Origin: Hyphomonas jannaschiana VP2
GTDB taxonomy: Bacteria > Pseudomonadota > Alphaproteobacteria > Caulobacterales > Hyphomonadaceae
Direction: 5' to 3'
DNA: 64,000 nt
Assembly: GCF_000685215.1 (NCBI RefSeq)
Contig: NZ_ARYJ01000004.1
Location: 62,001 to 126,000, forward strand
Shown piece by piece: positions 16,674-25,629 of this stretch; position 1 is the stretch's first letter, and the number at the start of each line of letters is the position of its first letter. The translations under genes and the position numbers were made by a program. Below the pieces are notes generated by a model. The model did no database searches, had not been told where the DNA came from, and was given only the letters and a program-made list of their open reading frames with translations.

Positions 16674-17030
16674 TCAGACCTCCATGGCGAGACCGGCTTC
16701 GGAATTATGTTGCCACACCACCCGGGCGGGGCCTTCCAGACCAACCGCCCTCGCATACAGGTACACGGTGGGCGGCAGTTTCTCATTTGTTGGAAACCGA
16801 AGACGCGCACCTTTGGCAGTATAGTCCAGCACAACGCCTTTGCGCCGATAGCCGGAATCATAGGCCACAGCGGCCTCACGGTACACTTGGGCGCGTTTCT
16901 CACGCGACAGATTCTGGTGATCGGTGCGTGATGCGATCGGTATGTTGGATTGCTGGAGCGTGCGCTGAATGCGTCCCAGATCGGGACCATCCGGCTTTTT
17001 CGTCCCAAAAAGGCGCGGTTTTATAGCCAT
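16674..17030 (-). CDS. PilZ domain protein
   Basis: 118 residues and almost only a PilZ fold: an N-terminal Arg-rich stretch (SREKRAQVYREAAVAYDSG) followed by GVVLDYTAKGARLRFPTNEKLP. The usual c-di-GMP signature RxxxR...D/NxSxxG is degenerate here (RxxR or RxxxxR spacing, and DYTAKG with Thr for Ser), so binding of c-di-GMP is uncertain. The ATG at 17030 is chosen over an in-frame start at 17258 that would run through the neighbouring terminator and the end of the peptidase gene. It lies downstream of the M13 peptidase on the same strand. Confidence 0.75.
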   Translation of the reverse strand: MAIKPRLFGTKKPDGPDLGRIQRTLQQSNIPIASRTDHQNLSREKRAQVYREAAVAYDSGYRRKGVVLDYTAKGARLRFPTNEKLPPTVYLYARAVGLEGPARVVWQHNSEAGLAMEV

Positions 17031-17125
17031 GGCGTCGTTTGTGCGCTCCAAATCGCTGACCAACTCCACCCTGTCTCGCAAGATGTGAACCGAAAGCCTT
17101 AATATCTCATTGAGCAAACACGCGA

Positions 17126-17153
17126 AAGGCGGCGCCTTCTGCAGCGCCGCCTT
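17126..17153 (-). terminator. Terminator-like hairpin after the M13 peptidase gene
   Basis: AAGGCGGCGC (17126-17135) and GCGCCGCCTT (17144-17153) pair perfectly over 10 bp. It sits 25 bp beyond the peptidase stop at 17179. On the minus strand the stem ends in CCTTTCGCG, a short U-tract. Confidence 0.7.
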
Positions 17154-17178
17154 CAGTTTGCGACATTTCGTACCTGGG

Positions 17179-19365
17179 CTACCAGATTCGGATCCGGTCT
17201 TCCGGCGGCAGGTAGAGCGGGTCTCCCGGCTGAATATCGAACGCCTCGTACCACTCATCCAGGTTCCGCACGACGCCGTTCACGCGATAGACAGGCGGGG
17301 AGTGAGGGTCTGACAGCATCTGCTGCCGGGTCGCCTCGTCCCGGTATTTGGCGCGCCAGACCTGGGCCCACGCCATGAAGAAGCGCTGGTCGCCGGTCAG
17401 ACCGTCGATCACCGGCGCTTCCTTGCCGTTCAGGGACATCTTGTAGGCGCGGTAGGCGAGGGAAAGCCCGCCGAGGTCGCCGATGTTTTCGCCCAGCGTC
17501 AGGCGCCCGTTCACACAGGTTTCGCCGTCGTCCAGCGGACAATAGGCCGAATATTGCCGGGCCAGCGCATCGCCGAGCTGGCGGAACGCGGCGAGGTCTT
17601 CTTCCGTCCACCAGTTCTTGAGCACGCCTTCGCCGTCATATTTGGCGCCCTGGTCGTCAAACCCATGCCCCATCTCGTGTCCGATGACACCGCCGATGGC
17701 GCCATAGTTCACGGCCGGGTCTGCTGAAATATTGAAGAAGGGCGGCTGCAGGATCGCGGCCGGGAACACAATCTCGTTGAAGGACGGATTGTAGTAGGCG
17801 TTGATGGTCTGTGGCGTCATGAACCAGCGTGTCCGGTCCACGGGCTGGCCGAGGTCAGCGATATTGTCCTCAGTCTGCCACTTCTGCGACGCGATGGCAT
17901 TGTCGAGCGCATTGTTGCCGACCACCAGCGTATCATAGGTTTCGAACTCGTCCGGGTAGCCGATCTTCGGCGTGAAGGCGTCGAGCTTGGCTTCGGCCTT
18001 TACCTTGGTCGCTTCGCTCATCCAGCCGAGGTCTTCGAGGTTTGCAGCCATGGCCTTGCGCAGATTGGCCACGAGGTCATCCATGGCAGCCTTGTTTTCC
18101 GGCGGGAAATAACGCTCGACGAACACTTTGCCGATGGCCTCGCCCAGCGTGCCCTGGGTCGCGCTCACAGCGCGCTTCCAGCGTTCACGCTGTTCCGGCT
18201 GGCCCCGCAGGGCCGTGCCGTAGAAGGCGAAGTCAGCTGCATCGATGTCTTCCGGCAGCACGCTGGAGAAATCCGACAGGAAATGAGCGGTGAGATAGGC
18301 TTTCCACGTGTCCAGCGGCGTTTCGGTGACGATGTCGAACATTTCCGGGAAACCGCCACCCAGCTTGGCCGCGTCTTCGGCGGAAATGCCGGCCGCATCC
18401 AGTTCTTCCTGGGTTGGAGGCACTTCTGCGACGAGGAAGTCTTTTTCGCCGCCCACGCCCATCGTGTTGAAGGCGCGTATCAGCGGGAAGTCGCCTGCCA
18501 TGTCGACAAGCTCGTCACGCGTCACCTTGTTATAGGTGATTTCCGGATTGCGGGAGAGCGCGCGGTCCCAGTCTGCCTTGGCGATGGAGGTTTCCAGGTC
18601 CAGCACCTTTTGCGCTTCGCCGGCGGCGTCTTCATAGCCGGCCTTGTCCAGCATGAAGGTCAGCAGGTCGAGATATTTGGCGCGCAGTTCCACCGACTTG
18701 TCATCGGTCTTCAGATAGTAATCGCGGTCCGGCATGCCGAGGCCGGTAATGCGCATCTGGAAAATGTTCGTGTCGGGATCCTTGTCGTCGGCAAAGACAA
18801 ACCCGCCAAATGGCGAGCTGAACCCCGGCGTTGCGAAAATAACCGCGAGATCGTCAAGCGACTGCACCGAATTGATCTTGTCCAGATAGGGCTGGGCAGG
18901 GGAGAGCCCGGCTGCGTTGATGGCATCGGTGTCGAGATAGGCGTTGTAGAACGCGCCGATTTTGCCTTCCGGCGTATCGAGGGCCGGCTTTTCAGCAGCC
19001 AGGTCGTCGATGATGGTACGCACGCGCTGTTCGGACTTTTCCGCGAGAAGGTCGAACGACCCGTAGCGGGAACGGTCTGCCGGAATCTCGAAGGAGTCGA
19101 GCCATTTGCCGTTCGTCCAGGCATAGAAATCGCTACCCGGAGAGATGTCCGTATTCTGAACGCTGAGGTCGATTCCCCAGCTGCCCCAGTAGTCCGGCGC
19201 TGACAGGAGGAGGCCTTCGCTGGTTTCGAATTTACCGTCTTCGTTTGCGACCGGTGGGGTGGTTTCAACGAAGGCGACCTTGTCGCCCTCAGCGGGTTCA
19301 GACGCTTTCGGTGCGCATCCGGCCAGCAGCGCGATTGCGGCGGTGCCGATCAGAAGGTGTTTCAT
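17179..19365 (-). CDS. M13 family metallopeptidase (neprilysin/PepO type), lipoprotein
   Basis: 728 residues from the ATG at 19365, which has AAGGAGAG upstream. A lipoprotein signal peptide ends at ALLAGC. The N-terminal M13 domain is followed by the C-terminal catalytic domain with the zinc motif GHEMGHGFDDQGAKYD (HExxH) and the third-ligand motif ENIGDLGG (ExxxD). NAYYNPSFNEIVFPAAILQPP is the substrate-binding strand. It is a zinc endopeptidase for oligopeptides, probably tethered in the periplasm or to the outer membrane. It is followed by its own terminator and separated from the upstream RND operon by a hairpin. Confidence 0.94.
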   Translation of the reverse strand: MKHLLIGTAAIALLAGCAPKASEPAEGDKVAFVETTPPVANEDGKFETSEGLLLSAPDYWGSWGIDLSVQNTDISPGSDFYAWTNGKWLDSFEIPADRSRYGSFDLLAEKSEQRVRTIIDDLAAEKPALDTPEGKIGAFYNAYLDTDAINAAGLSPAQPYLDKINSVQSLDDLAVIFATPGFSSPFGGFVFADDKDPDTNIFQMRITGLGMPDRDYYLKTDDKSVELRAKYLDLLTFMLDKAGYEDAAGEAQKVLDLETSIAKADWDRALSRNPEITYNKVTRDELVDMAGDFPLIRAFNTMGVGGEKDFLVAEVPPTQEELDAAGISAEDAAKLGGGFPEMFDIVTETPLDTWKAYLTAHFLSDFSSVLPEDIDAADFAFYGTALRGQPEQRERWKRAVSATQGTLGEAIGKVFVERYFPPENKAAMDDLVANLRKAMAANLEDLGWMSEATKVKAEAKLDAFTPKIGYPDEFETYDTLVVGNNALDNAIASQKWQTEDNIADLGQPVDRTRWFMTPQTINAYYNPSFNEIVFPAAILQPPFFNISADPAVNYGAIGGVIGHEMGHGFDDQGAKYDGEGVLKNWWTEEDLAAFRQLGDALARQYSAYCPLDDGETCVNGRLTLGENIGDLGGLSLAYRAYKMSLNGKEAPVIDGLTGDQRFFMAWAQVWRAKYRDEATRQQMLSDPHSPPVYRVNGVVRNLDEWYEAFDIQPGDPLYLPPEDRIRIW

Positions 19366-19390
19366 CCTGAGTCTCTCCTTGCTCAAATCT

Positions 19391-19419
19391 CATGCCCCCC
19401 GCAACGAGCGAGGGGCATG
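19391..19419 (-). terminator. Terminator-like hairpin after the RND efflux operon
   Basis: CATGCCCC (19391-19398) and GGGGCATG (19412-19419) pair perfectly around a 13-base loop, 24 bp beyond the permease stop (19443). On the minus strand it is followed by AGATTTGAG, so the U-tract is poor. Confidence 0.5.
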
Positions 19420-19442
19420 TCTCATGATAAATTGGTAGCAGA

Positions 19443-22400
19443 TCATTCAGCCGGCGCCATAGGCGGACTGCCACTGTCGCTGTCATGACCTCCGCTTGTG
19501 CCGATCAGTTCTTCTTCATCGATCGTGACATGGCCGGAGTAGCCGTCGCCAATATGGCGGAATGGCTGCCCGCCCCAGGTCCAGGCGAACACGCGTTTGA
19601 CCTCTGCACCGATGACGTACATCGCCGGCACCAGGAACAGCGTGATGAAGATCGCAAACCCGACGGCTGAGCCGAGCGCCACCAGCATCGGCTTCAGGAA
19701 CTGGGCCTGAACAGAACGCTGTGAAAGCAGAGGCAGGATCCCGACCATAGTGGTCAGCGATGTCAGGAGGATCGGCCGGAAGCGCGAGACACCTGCATCC
19801 ACAAGGGCCTGAACGGCACCGGCGCCTTCATCCCTGCGTTTGTTGACATAGTCGATCAGCACCAGGTTGTCGTTGATCACGACCCCCGCTGCGGCGGCAA
19901 TGCCGAAGAAGGAGAACAGTGCCATCGGTGTGTCAAAGAACCAGAGACCGAACAGCGCGCCTGCATAAGCGAAAGGCAAGGCCATCATCAGGAGCAGCGG
20001 TTGGGCATAAGACCGGAAGGCAATCGCCAGAAGAATGTACATGGCGCCAATTGCCATCAGCGACAGACGGCCGATCTCGCTCATGAACTGGTTTTCTTCT
20101 TCAAAGCCACCGGCTTCGCCGCGTTTCACGTCCGGGAATTGCTTCTGGAATTCCGGCCAGAAATTCGATTCCATGTCCGCCATGATCTCACCGCGTCCGC
20201 CTTCGCCCTTGACTTCGGCGAAGACGTAAACCGAGCGCATCCGGTCGCGCCGCTGGATGCGGTTGATGCCGGGCGCGTAGGAGAAGTCGGCGACCTGGGT
20301 GACGGGAATCTCGCGGCCATCTGCAGTCCGGACACGGAGGGAGTTCAGGCTGTCGAGATCCTCACGAGCGGTTTCCGGCAGGCGCACCATGACGCGGACG
20401 TCTTCCCCGTCACGGGGCAGGCGCTGGACTTCCTCACCATAATAGGCCTGGCGCAGCTGACGGGAAACATCGGCCAGCGTAACGCCCAGGGTCTCGGCCC
20501 CCGGCTTCATGCTGATCCGGATCTCCTCGGCAGCCGAAGAAAGGTTGTCGCCAATGTCATAGGCATTGGAATAGGTCGCCAGCTGGGCCTTCACCGTTTC
20601 GGCGGCTTCGCGCAGGCGGTCGAGGTTCTGGTTGCTGAGGGCAAACCGGACGCCGGTGTCATTATCATTGAATGTGAAGGCGAAGTTGATCTCTTCGGCA
20701 TCCTGAATCTCGCCGACATTCGCACGCAGCAATTCGGCAAGATCCTTGGAGCGGATCGTGTCCGGACGGTCTTCCGGCGCTGCGAGGCCGACAAAGGCGC
20801 GAACATTGGTGCCATAGGCGATGACGGAGGCGTCGCGGATCAGGCCATCCTTGATTTCGGGATGTTCTTCCTTGGTCTGCTGTTCACTGACCTCGATGCC
20901 AGCCTGCAGCTGGTCGCGTACCTGGACGAGGCGCTCATACGGCGTACCGTCGGGCATTTCGATCTGCACCTGGATCAGGTCAGCTTCGATCTCGGGCATG
21001 AATTTGAACGGCACGATCTTCAAGGCTGACAGGTTGAAGGCCAGGTAGAAGAGGCAGAAGAAAAGGGCCATCGTCGCATAGCGGAACTTCAGCGCGAACT
21101 CGAGCGCAGGCTTGTAGATATTGTTGGCAAACCAGAGCAGGCTGTCCGCAATCCGGCGCTGGACACGCATCAGCGCGCCGCTCGCCCCGTCAAAGCTCTG
21201 CTTTTTCATATGGGCAAGGTGGGCCGGCAGGATCAGCATGCATTCAATGATCGAGAAGGCGAGCGCCGCAACGACCACAAAGGTGATCTGCTGAGTAAAC
21301 TGCCGTTCCGGCCCGCTGAGAAAGGCCCAGGGGAGGAAGGCGATGATCGTGGTCAGGACGCCGAAGATGATCGGCTTCAGAACCATCTGCGTTCCGACAA
21401 TGGCCGCGTCGATACCTTCACGCCGGCCGCTTTCGACTTCCCTGTGGATATTCTCCCCCACCACGATGGCGTCATCCACGATCACACCGATCACCAGCAG
21501 CACGGCGAAGGTCGACAGGATGTTCCAGGAGACGCCCAGATAGGGAAGGATCAGGATGCCCCCGCCGAACGCGGTCATGATGCCGACCGTCACCCAGAAG
21601 GCCACCATCGGGCGCAGGAACAGCAGGAGGACGATCAGCACCAGCACCGCACCTTGAAGGGCAGATGACATGATCAGGTTCATGCGGTCGTTGAAGGCTT
21701 CGGAATCGTCCCAGAGGATGTCGATCTTGACGCCCTGCGGCAGAATCCCGCTCTTGGGGTCGTTGGCGCGTTCCACATAGTCGCGGAAGCCCTTTGTGTA
21801 TTTGACGACGTCCATCTTGTCCGGAGCAGGGATCATAACGAAGGCCGTCGGCTCACCACCGTAAAGGGCGCTGAACTTGTCCGACACGAAACCGTCGATG
21901 ACATTGGCAACGTCTTCAACGCGGACCGTGCCTTGTTCCGTGGTCTGGCGGATGATGATCTTGTTGAACTGGTCTTCAGTATCCGCCAGCTGGCGGGCGG
22001 TGATCGCGACGTCCCCGGTGGAGGACTCGATCCGTCCACCGGAGGAGTTCAGCGAAGACTGGCGGATCGCATTGGCCACATCGCCGAAGCTGAGGCCGAA
22101 ACGGCGCAGGGATTCCTCTGTGATCTCGATATTCACCTGCTCGTCCAGCGTGCCCTGGAGTTCGGCAAGCTCGCCGCCCGGCAATTGGGCGATGTCATCG
22201 CGGACCCGGTCTCCGAGACGCTTCAGCTCACGGCCATCGACCTTGCCGTGAATGGCCAGCCCCATGAATTGCCCGCGCTGCTCCCAGCGCCGTACCTGTG
22301 GCTGGAAGGCCGCCTGAGGCAAATTGTTGATCTGGTCGACGCGCAGCTTCACCTCGTCTAGGAACTCCATCATGTCGATGTCGTTCTGGCCTTCGATGTT

Positions 22401-22676
22401 GACCCAGCCGGAGCCTTCGGCGGCGGTGGAAGTAATGCGTTTCACGCCATCCAGGTCGGCCACGGCTTCTTCAATCCGTGTGACGATCTGTTCCTCGACA
22501 TCCTGCGGCGAGGCGCCCGGCCAGGACATCGAAACGGTTGCGCCGTTGAACGTGCCGATCGGGAACATTTCCCGTTCCATCGCGGTGTATCCGAAGATGC
22601 CCCCGACGAAGCACACGATCATGAGGAGGTTCGCGGCAACGGCGTTGCGGGCGAACCAGGCGACGATCCCGTTCAT
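19443..22676 (-). CDS. RND efflux transporter permease (inner-membrane pump)
   Basis: 1077 residues, typical of RND pumps, with TM1 at the N-terminus (MNGIVAWFARNAVAANLLMI), two large periplasmic loops and two six-helix blocks. The proton-relay motif is GVIVDDAIVVGENIHREVE in TM4. It exports substrates from the periplasm or inner leaflet by proton antiport. The sequence is of the general AcrB/MexF-like multidrug group rather than a clear metal pump, and the substrate is unknown. It is the last gene of a three-gene operon and overlaps the adaptor gene by 4 bp (ATGA). Confidence 0.93.
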   Translation of the reverse strand: MNGIVAWFARNAVAANLLMIVCFVGGIFGYTAMEREMFPIGTFNGATVSMSWPGASPQDVEEQIVTRIEEAVADLDGVKRITSTAAEGSGWVNIEGQNDIDMMEFLDEVKLRVDQINNLPQAAFQPQVRRWEQRGQFMGLAIHGKVDGRELKRLGDRVRDDIAQLPGGELAELQGTLDEQVNIEITEESLRRFGLSFGDVANAIRQSSLNSSGGRIESSTGDVAITARQLADTEDQFNKIIIRQTTEQGTVRVEDVANVIDGFVSDKFSALYGGEPTAFVMIPAPDKMDVVKYTKGFRDYVERANDPKSGILPQGVKIDILWDDSEAFNDRMNLIMSSALQGAVLVLIVLLLFLRPMVAFWVTVGIMTAFGGGILILPYLGVSWNILSTFAVLLVIGVIVDDAIVVGENIHREVESGRREGIDAAIVGTQMVLKPIIFGVLTTIIAFLPWAFLSGPERQFTQQITFVVVAALAFSIIECMLILPAHLAHMKKQSFDGASGALMRVQRRIADSLLWFANNIYKPALEFALKFRYATMALFFCLFYLAFNLSALKIVPFKFMPEIEADLIQVQIEMPDGTPYERLVQVRDQLQAGIEVSEQQTKEEHPEIKDGLIRDASVIAYGTNVRAFVGLAAPEDRPDTIRSKDLAELLRANVGEIQDAEEINFAFTFNDNDTGVRFALSNQNLDRLREAAETVKAQLATYSNAYDIGDNLSSAAEEIRISMKPGAETLGVTLADVSRQLRQAYYGEEVQRLPRDGEDVRVMVRLPETAREDLDSLNSLRVRTADGREIPVTQVADFSYAPGINRIQRRDRMRSVYVFAEVKGEGGRGEIMADMESNFWPEFQKQFPDVKRGEAGGFEEENQFMSEIGRLSLMAIGAMYILLAIAFRSYAQPLLLMMALPFAYAGALFGLWFFDTPMALFSFFGIAAAAGVVINDNLVLIDYVNKRRDEGAGAVQALVDAGVSRFRPILLTSLTTMVGILPLLSQRSVQAQFLKPMLVALGSAVGFAIFITLFLVPAMYVIGAEVKRVFAWTWGGQPFRHIGDGYSGHVTIDEEELIGTSGGHDSDSGSPPMAPAE

Positions 22677-23944
22677 TCAGAGGCTCCCTTGGCGCTGGAG
22701 AGACGCATGGCTGTTTCCTCGGTTTCTTCTGCGTCCGACGTGTCTTCCGTCGGTTCGTAAGTCTTGATGGTGCCGTCAGGCTGGCGTTCCATCACCGTTA
22801 CGTTCATGCCGTCGAAAGCGGCCTGGATCGGGGAGGTGATGGCGAACTCGCCGGCTTCGATGCCGGACCGGACATAGGCCCCGTGCGTATCGGAATAGAT
22901 CAGGTCGACCGTGCGGATCGACAGCGTGCCCTTGTCGGCATTGCCGATGAAGATCCGGTCCTCGCCGCGCAGGGCCGCGCGCGGCGCGATCAGGACGTCC
23001 GGGATCGTGTTGCCTTCAATCACGGCATTGACGAACAGGCCGGGGGCCATCGGCGCCCCGTCATCGGCGCCTTTGCCGTAGGGGTCTTTCAGTTCGGCGA
23101 TCACATTGATCTGGCGCGTCTGAGAGTTGACGGCGGCGGCCGTCCGGACGACTTCGCCGGTCCAGTGGCGTTCGATCCCGCCAACCACGGCGCTGAAGTC
23201 GACTTTCGGACCCGGCTGCGCATCGCTGGCGGCGAAGGCGAGGGGAAGGCCGAGACGGCCCATCTCTTCATCGTCCAGCGGCAGCGAGACTTCGACCACA
23301 TCATTGGCGAAGATCCGGCCGAGGGACTGACCGGTGGCGACGACCTGGCCAATATCCACATCGCGCTCCCAGACGCGTCCGGAGAACGGCGCGTAGACGG
23401 CGGTCCGTTCCAGGGCGAGTTCTGCATCCTTGAGCTGCGCCTTGGCAGCGTCCAGCGCGGCGCGGGCCTGCGCCAGCTGGGGTTCGCGGCGGGCCAGCGG
23501 CGAGACGTCGGTAATGCCGAGATCTTCAATATCCTGCTGGGCAAGTTCGGCTTCGGCGATTTCACGCGTCAGCCCCTGTTCGGCAGAGGCGACGCCGGAC
23601 CGGGCCCGCACGACGGCGAGTTCATAGTCGGCTGCTTCCACGCGGACCAGTAGCTGGCCCTGCTTGATGAAGCCGCCATCGATGAAGTCCGGGGAGACAT
23701 AGGCGATCCGGCCGGAAATCTGCGGCGCCACGATGATTTCCCGGCGCGGGCGCACTTCGCCCTGCGCTTCGACCGTGATCTGAAGATCGCCCTTGCGGAC
23801 TTTCTCTGCGAACACGTTGAGGCCGATGCGGGCTTCCTCAGCTTTTTCCGGTTCCGGCTTGAGCGCTGACAGGACAGCAACTCCACCGACACCGAGGACG
23901 GCGATGATGGCGATCGGGGCGGCAATGGCGATGATACGGGCCAT
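22673..23944 (-). CDS. RND efflux periplasmic adaptor subunit
   Basis: 423 residues: an N-terminal membrane anchor or signal (about 5-27), a lipoyl-type half-motif (VEAQGEVRPRREIIVAPQISGRI), an alpha-helical hairpin rich in Ala/Glu/Gln (about 115-190), the second half-motif (ALERTAVYAPFSGRVWERDVDIGQ), then beta-barrel and membrane-proximal domains. It joins the inner-membrane pump to the outer-membrane channel. The last ~35 residues are acidic (DTSDAEETEET), which is unusual. It lies between the channel gene (19 bp upstream) and the pump gene (4-bp overlap). Confidence 0.93.
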   Translation of the reverse strand: MARIIAIAAPIAIIAVLGVGGVAVLSALKPEPEKAEEARIGLNVFAEKVRKGDLQITVEAQGEVRPRREIIVAPQISGRIAYVSPDFIDGGFIKQGQLLVRVEAADYELAVVRARSGVASAEQGLTREIAEAELAQQDIEDLGITDVSPLARREPQLAQARAALDAAKAQLKDAELALERTAVYAPFSGRVWERDVDIGQVVATGQSLGRIFANDVVEVSLPLDDEEMGRLGLPLAFAASDAQPGPKVDFSAVVGGIERHWTGEVVRTAAAVNSQTRQINVIAELKDPYGKGADDGAPMAPGLFVNAVIEGNTIPDVLIAPRAALRGEDRIFIGNADKGTLSIRTVDLIYSDTHGAYVRSGIEAGEFAITSPIQAAFDGMNVTVMERQPDGTIKTYEPTEDTSDAEETEETAMRLSSAKGASE

Positions 23945-23963
23945 GGGGCGGGACTCCTGGGGC

Positions 23964-25418
23964 TTACTCTGCGGCGGCTTCGGTAGGCGTCGTTGCGGTC
24001 GAGGCGGTCAGGACCGGCAATCCGCCGCCGAGGGCGAGGTGATACGAAATACGGTTGGTGGCGCGATTGGCGCTGACCGAGATCAGCTGGCTTTCCGCGG
24101 TCAGGCGCCGCGTCTGGGCATCGATCAGGTTGAAGATCGTCAGTGTACCGCTGGTCGTGTACTTGCGCAGGGCAAGGTCTTCGGCAAGGCGGGCTTCCTC
24201 AAGAGCGCGGGCCTGGGCTTGTTCCTGCTCTGCGAGATACTGATCGGCCGCGATGGCATTCTCGACCTCGCCCCAGGCAGACAGGACGGTATTGGCATAA
24301 TTTGCAACGGCCGCTTCAGCCTGTGCAACGGCCGCGTCGCGCTGGGCATCCAGCCGGCCGCCGGTAAAGATTGGCGCGATCAGATTGGCCACCAGACGTG
24401 CCGCGATGAGCTCCGGGTCAAACGCATCGGCGAGATCGGATTCAGTGGTCGACACGCTGCCGCTCAGTGTGAGGGAGGGCAGCATGGCCAGCCGGGCGGT
24501 TTCAGCCCGCATGCCTGCTGCTTCGATCCGGGCCTCGGAGGCAGCAATATCCGGACGGCGCGACAGGAGAAGGGCAGGGTTGCCTTCCGGCTCCAGCGGG
24601 CCAAGCGACGGCAGTTCCGCGGGGGCGGCAATCTCTGCGGCCGGGTAGCGGCCGAGCAGGATTTCGAGGCGGCGGGCTGTTTCCCCGGTGATCTGCCGGC
24701 GGGTCGCGATCGCGGCCTCGGCATTGGCCAGCGCGGACCGAGCCGTGCGCACGTCGAGGGCATCGACCAGGCCGCGCTGGAAGCGGCGCTCGGTCAGGAG
24801 GCGGACACGGTCGCGGGCATCATAGGTCAGCTCGGCCACGCGCTCCTGCGCGATTGCCTCGTTGAGATTGATCCAGGCGATAGCAGTCTGGGCTGCCAGG
24901 GAGAGTTCTGCCGCGGCCAGATCGGCTTCGGAGGCGGCATAGTCAGCTTCAGCGGCATTCACAGACGCGCCGATGCGGCCCCAGAGGTCCAGCTCCCAGC
25001 TCGCATCCAGGCCGACACCATAGATTTCGCTCTCTGTCCGGGTCGTGCCGGTCGCGGTTTCGACACCCACGGAATTGCCGCCGGCGGTCGCCGAGGCGCT
25101 GAGGCCGGGCCGGCCGGCGGAACGTGCTGTCCGGGTGGCGGCTTCTGCGGCGCGCATCGTGGCGGCGCGGGATTTCAGTGTGGGGTTGTTTTCCAGCGCT
25201 TCGGCAACCAGCGACATCATCACCGGGTCGTTGAACTGGGTCAACCAGTCGCCTTTTGGTGCTTTGCCGGCCACGCCGCTCGCGGTCCATTCTGCCGGGG
25301 CGTCCGGAGCTTGCGCAAAGAAATCAACGGGTTCGCCCGCAAGACCGCCAATATTTGCCGGAGAAGAGGCGCACGCCGCAAGAATTGCCGTGCCCGCGAA
25401 GAGGATTGATCGTTTCAT
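23964..25418 (-). CDS. NodT-family outer-membrane efflux lipoprotein
   Basis: 484 residues. The lipoprotein signal (ILAACASSP) precedes two OEP repeats typical of the TolC/NodT fold; WELDLWGRIGASVNAAEADYAAS and RRPDIAASEARIEAA are hallmarks. It forms the trimeric exit duct of the tripartite pump. It is the first gene of the operon, and its upstream region carries a plausible sigma-70 promoter (25452-25480). The divergent neighbour is a PhoR-like kinase gene. No local repressor gene was found. Confidence 0.94.
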   Translation of the reverse strand: MKRSILFAGTAILAACASSPANIGGLAGEPVDFFAQAPDAPAEWTASGVAGKAPKGDWLTQFNDPVMMSLVAEALENNPTLKSRAATMRAAEAATRTARSAGRPGLSASATAGGNSVGVETATGTTRTESEIYGVGLDASWELDLWGRIGASVNAAEADYAASEADLAAAELSLAAQTAIAWINLNEAIAQERVAELTYDARDRVRLLTERRFQRGLVDALDVRTARSALANAEAAIATRRQITGETARRLEILLGRYPAAEIAAPAELPSLGPLEPEGNPALLLSRRPDIAASEARIEAAGMRAETARLAMLPSLTLSGSVSTTESDLADAFDPELIAARLVANLIAPIFTGGRLDAQRDAAVAQAEAAVANYANTVLSAWGEVENAIAADQYLAEQEQAQARALEEARLAEDLALRKYTTSGTLTIFNLIDAQTRRLTAESQLISVSANRATNRISYHLALGGGLPVLTASTATTPTEAAAE

Positions 25419-25451
25419 GCCTTGGGCATTGCTCCCGTTAGTATAAGCAGT

Positions 25452-25480
25452 GCGTTACGCTTGCTCTACTCGACTGTCAA
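25452..25480 (-). promoter_or_regulatory. Candidate sigma-70 promoter of the efflux operon
   Basis: On the minus strand TTGACA (25475-25480) is followed after 17 bp by TAACGC (25452-25457), 34 bp upstream of the NodT start. The -35 is perfect; the -10 is poor. Confidence 0.4.
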
Positions 25481-25629
25481 TGAGAAATTATCGATTTTCA
25501 ATAATTACATGCAGGTCAGGAAATGCCACCAGCTGACGCAGCGCGCCCGGGAGGGCTTGGCATCTTCCCGCTGTCGCGATAGCGCCTAAAACCTACGAGT
25601 GTGTGGAAGGAATCCCACCGGGAAACCGC

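Noticed and set aside
23793..25409. A 538-codon plus-strand frame opposite the NodT gene
   Set aside because: Gly/Arg-rich shadow of a certain gene, without domains.
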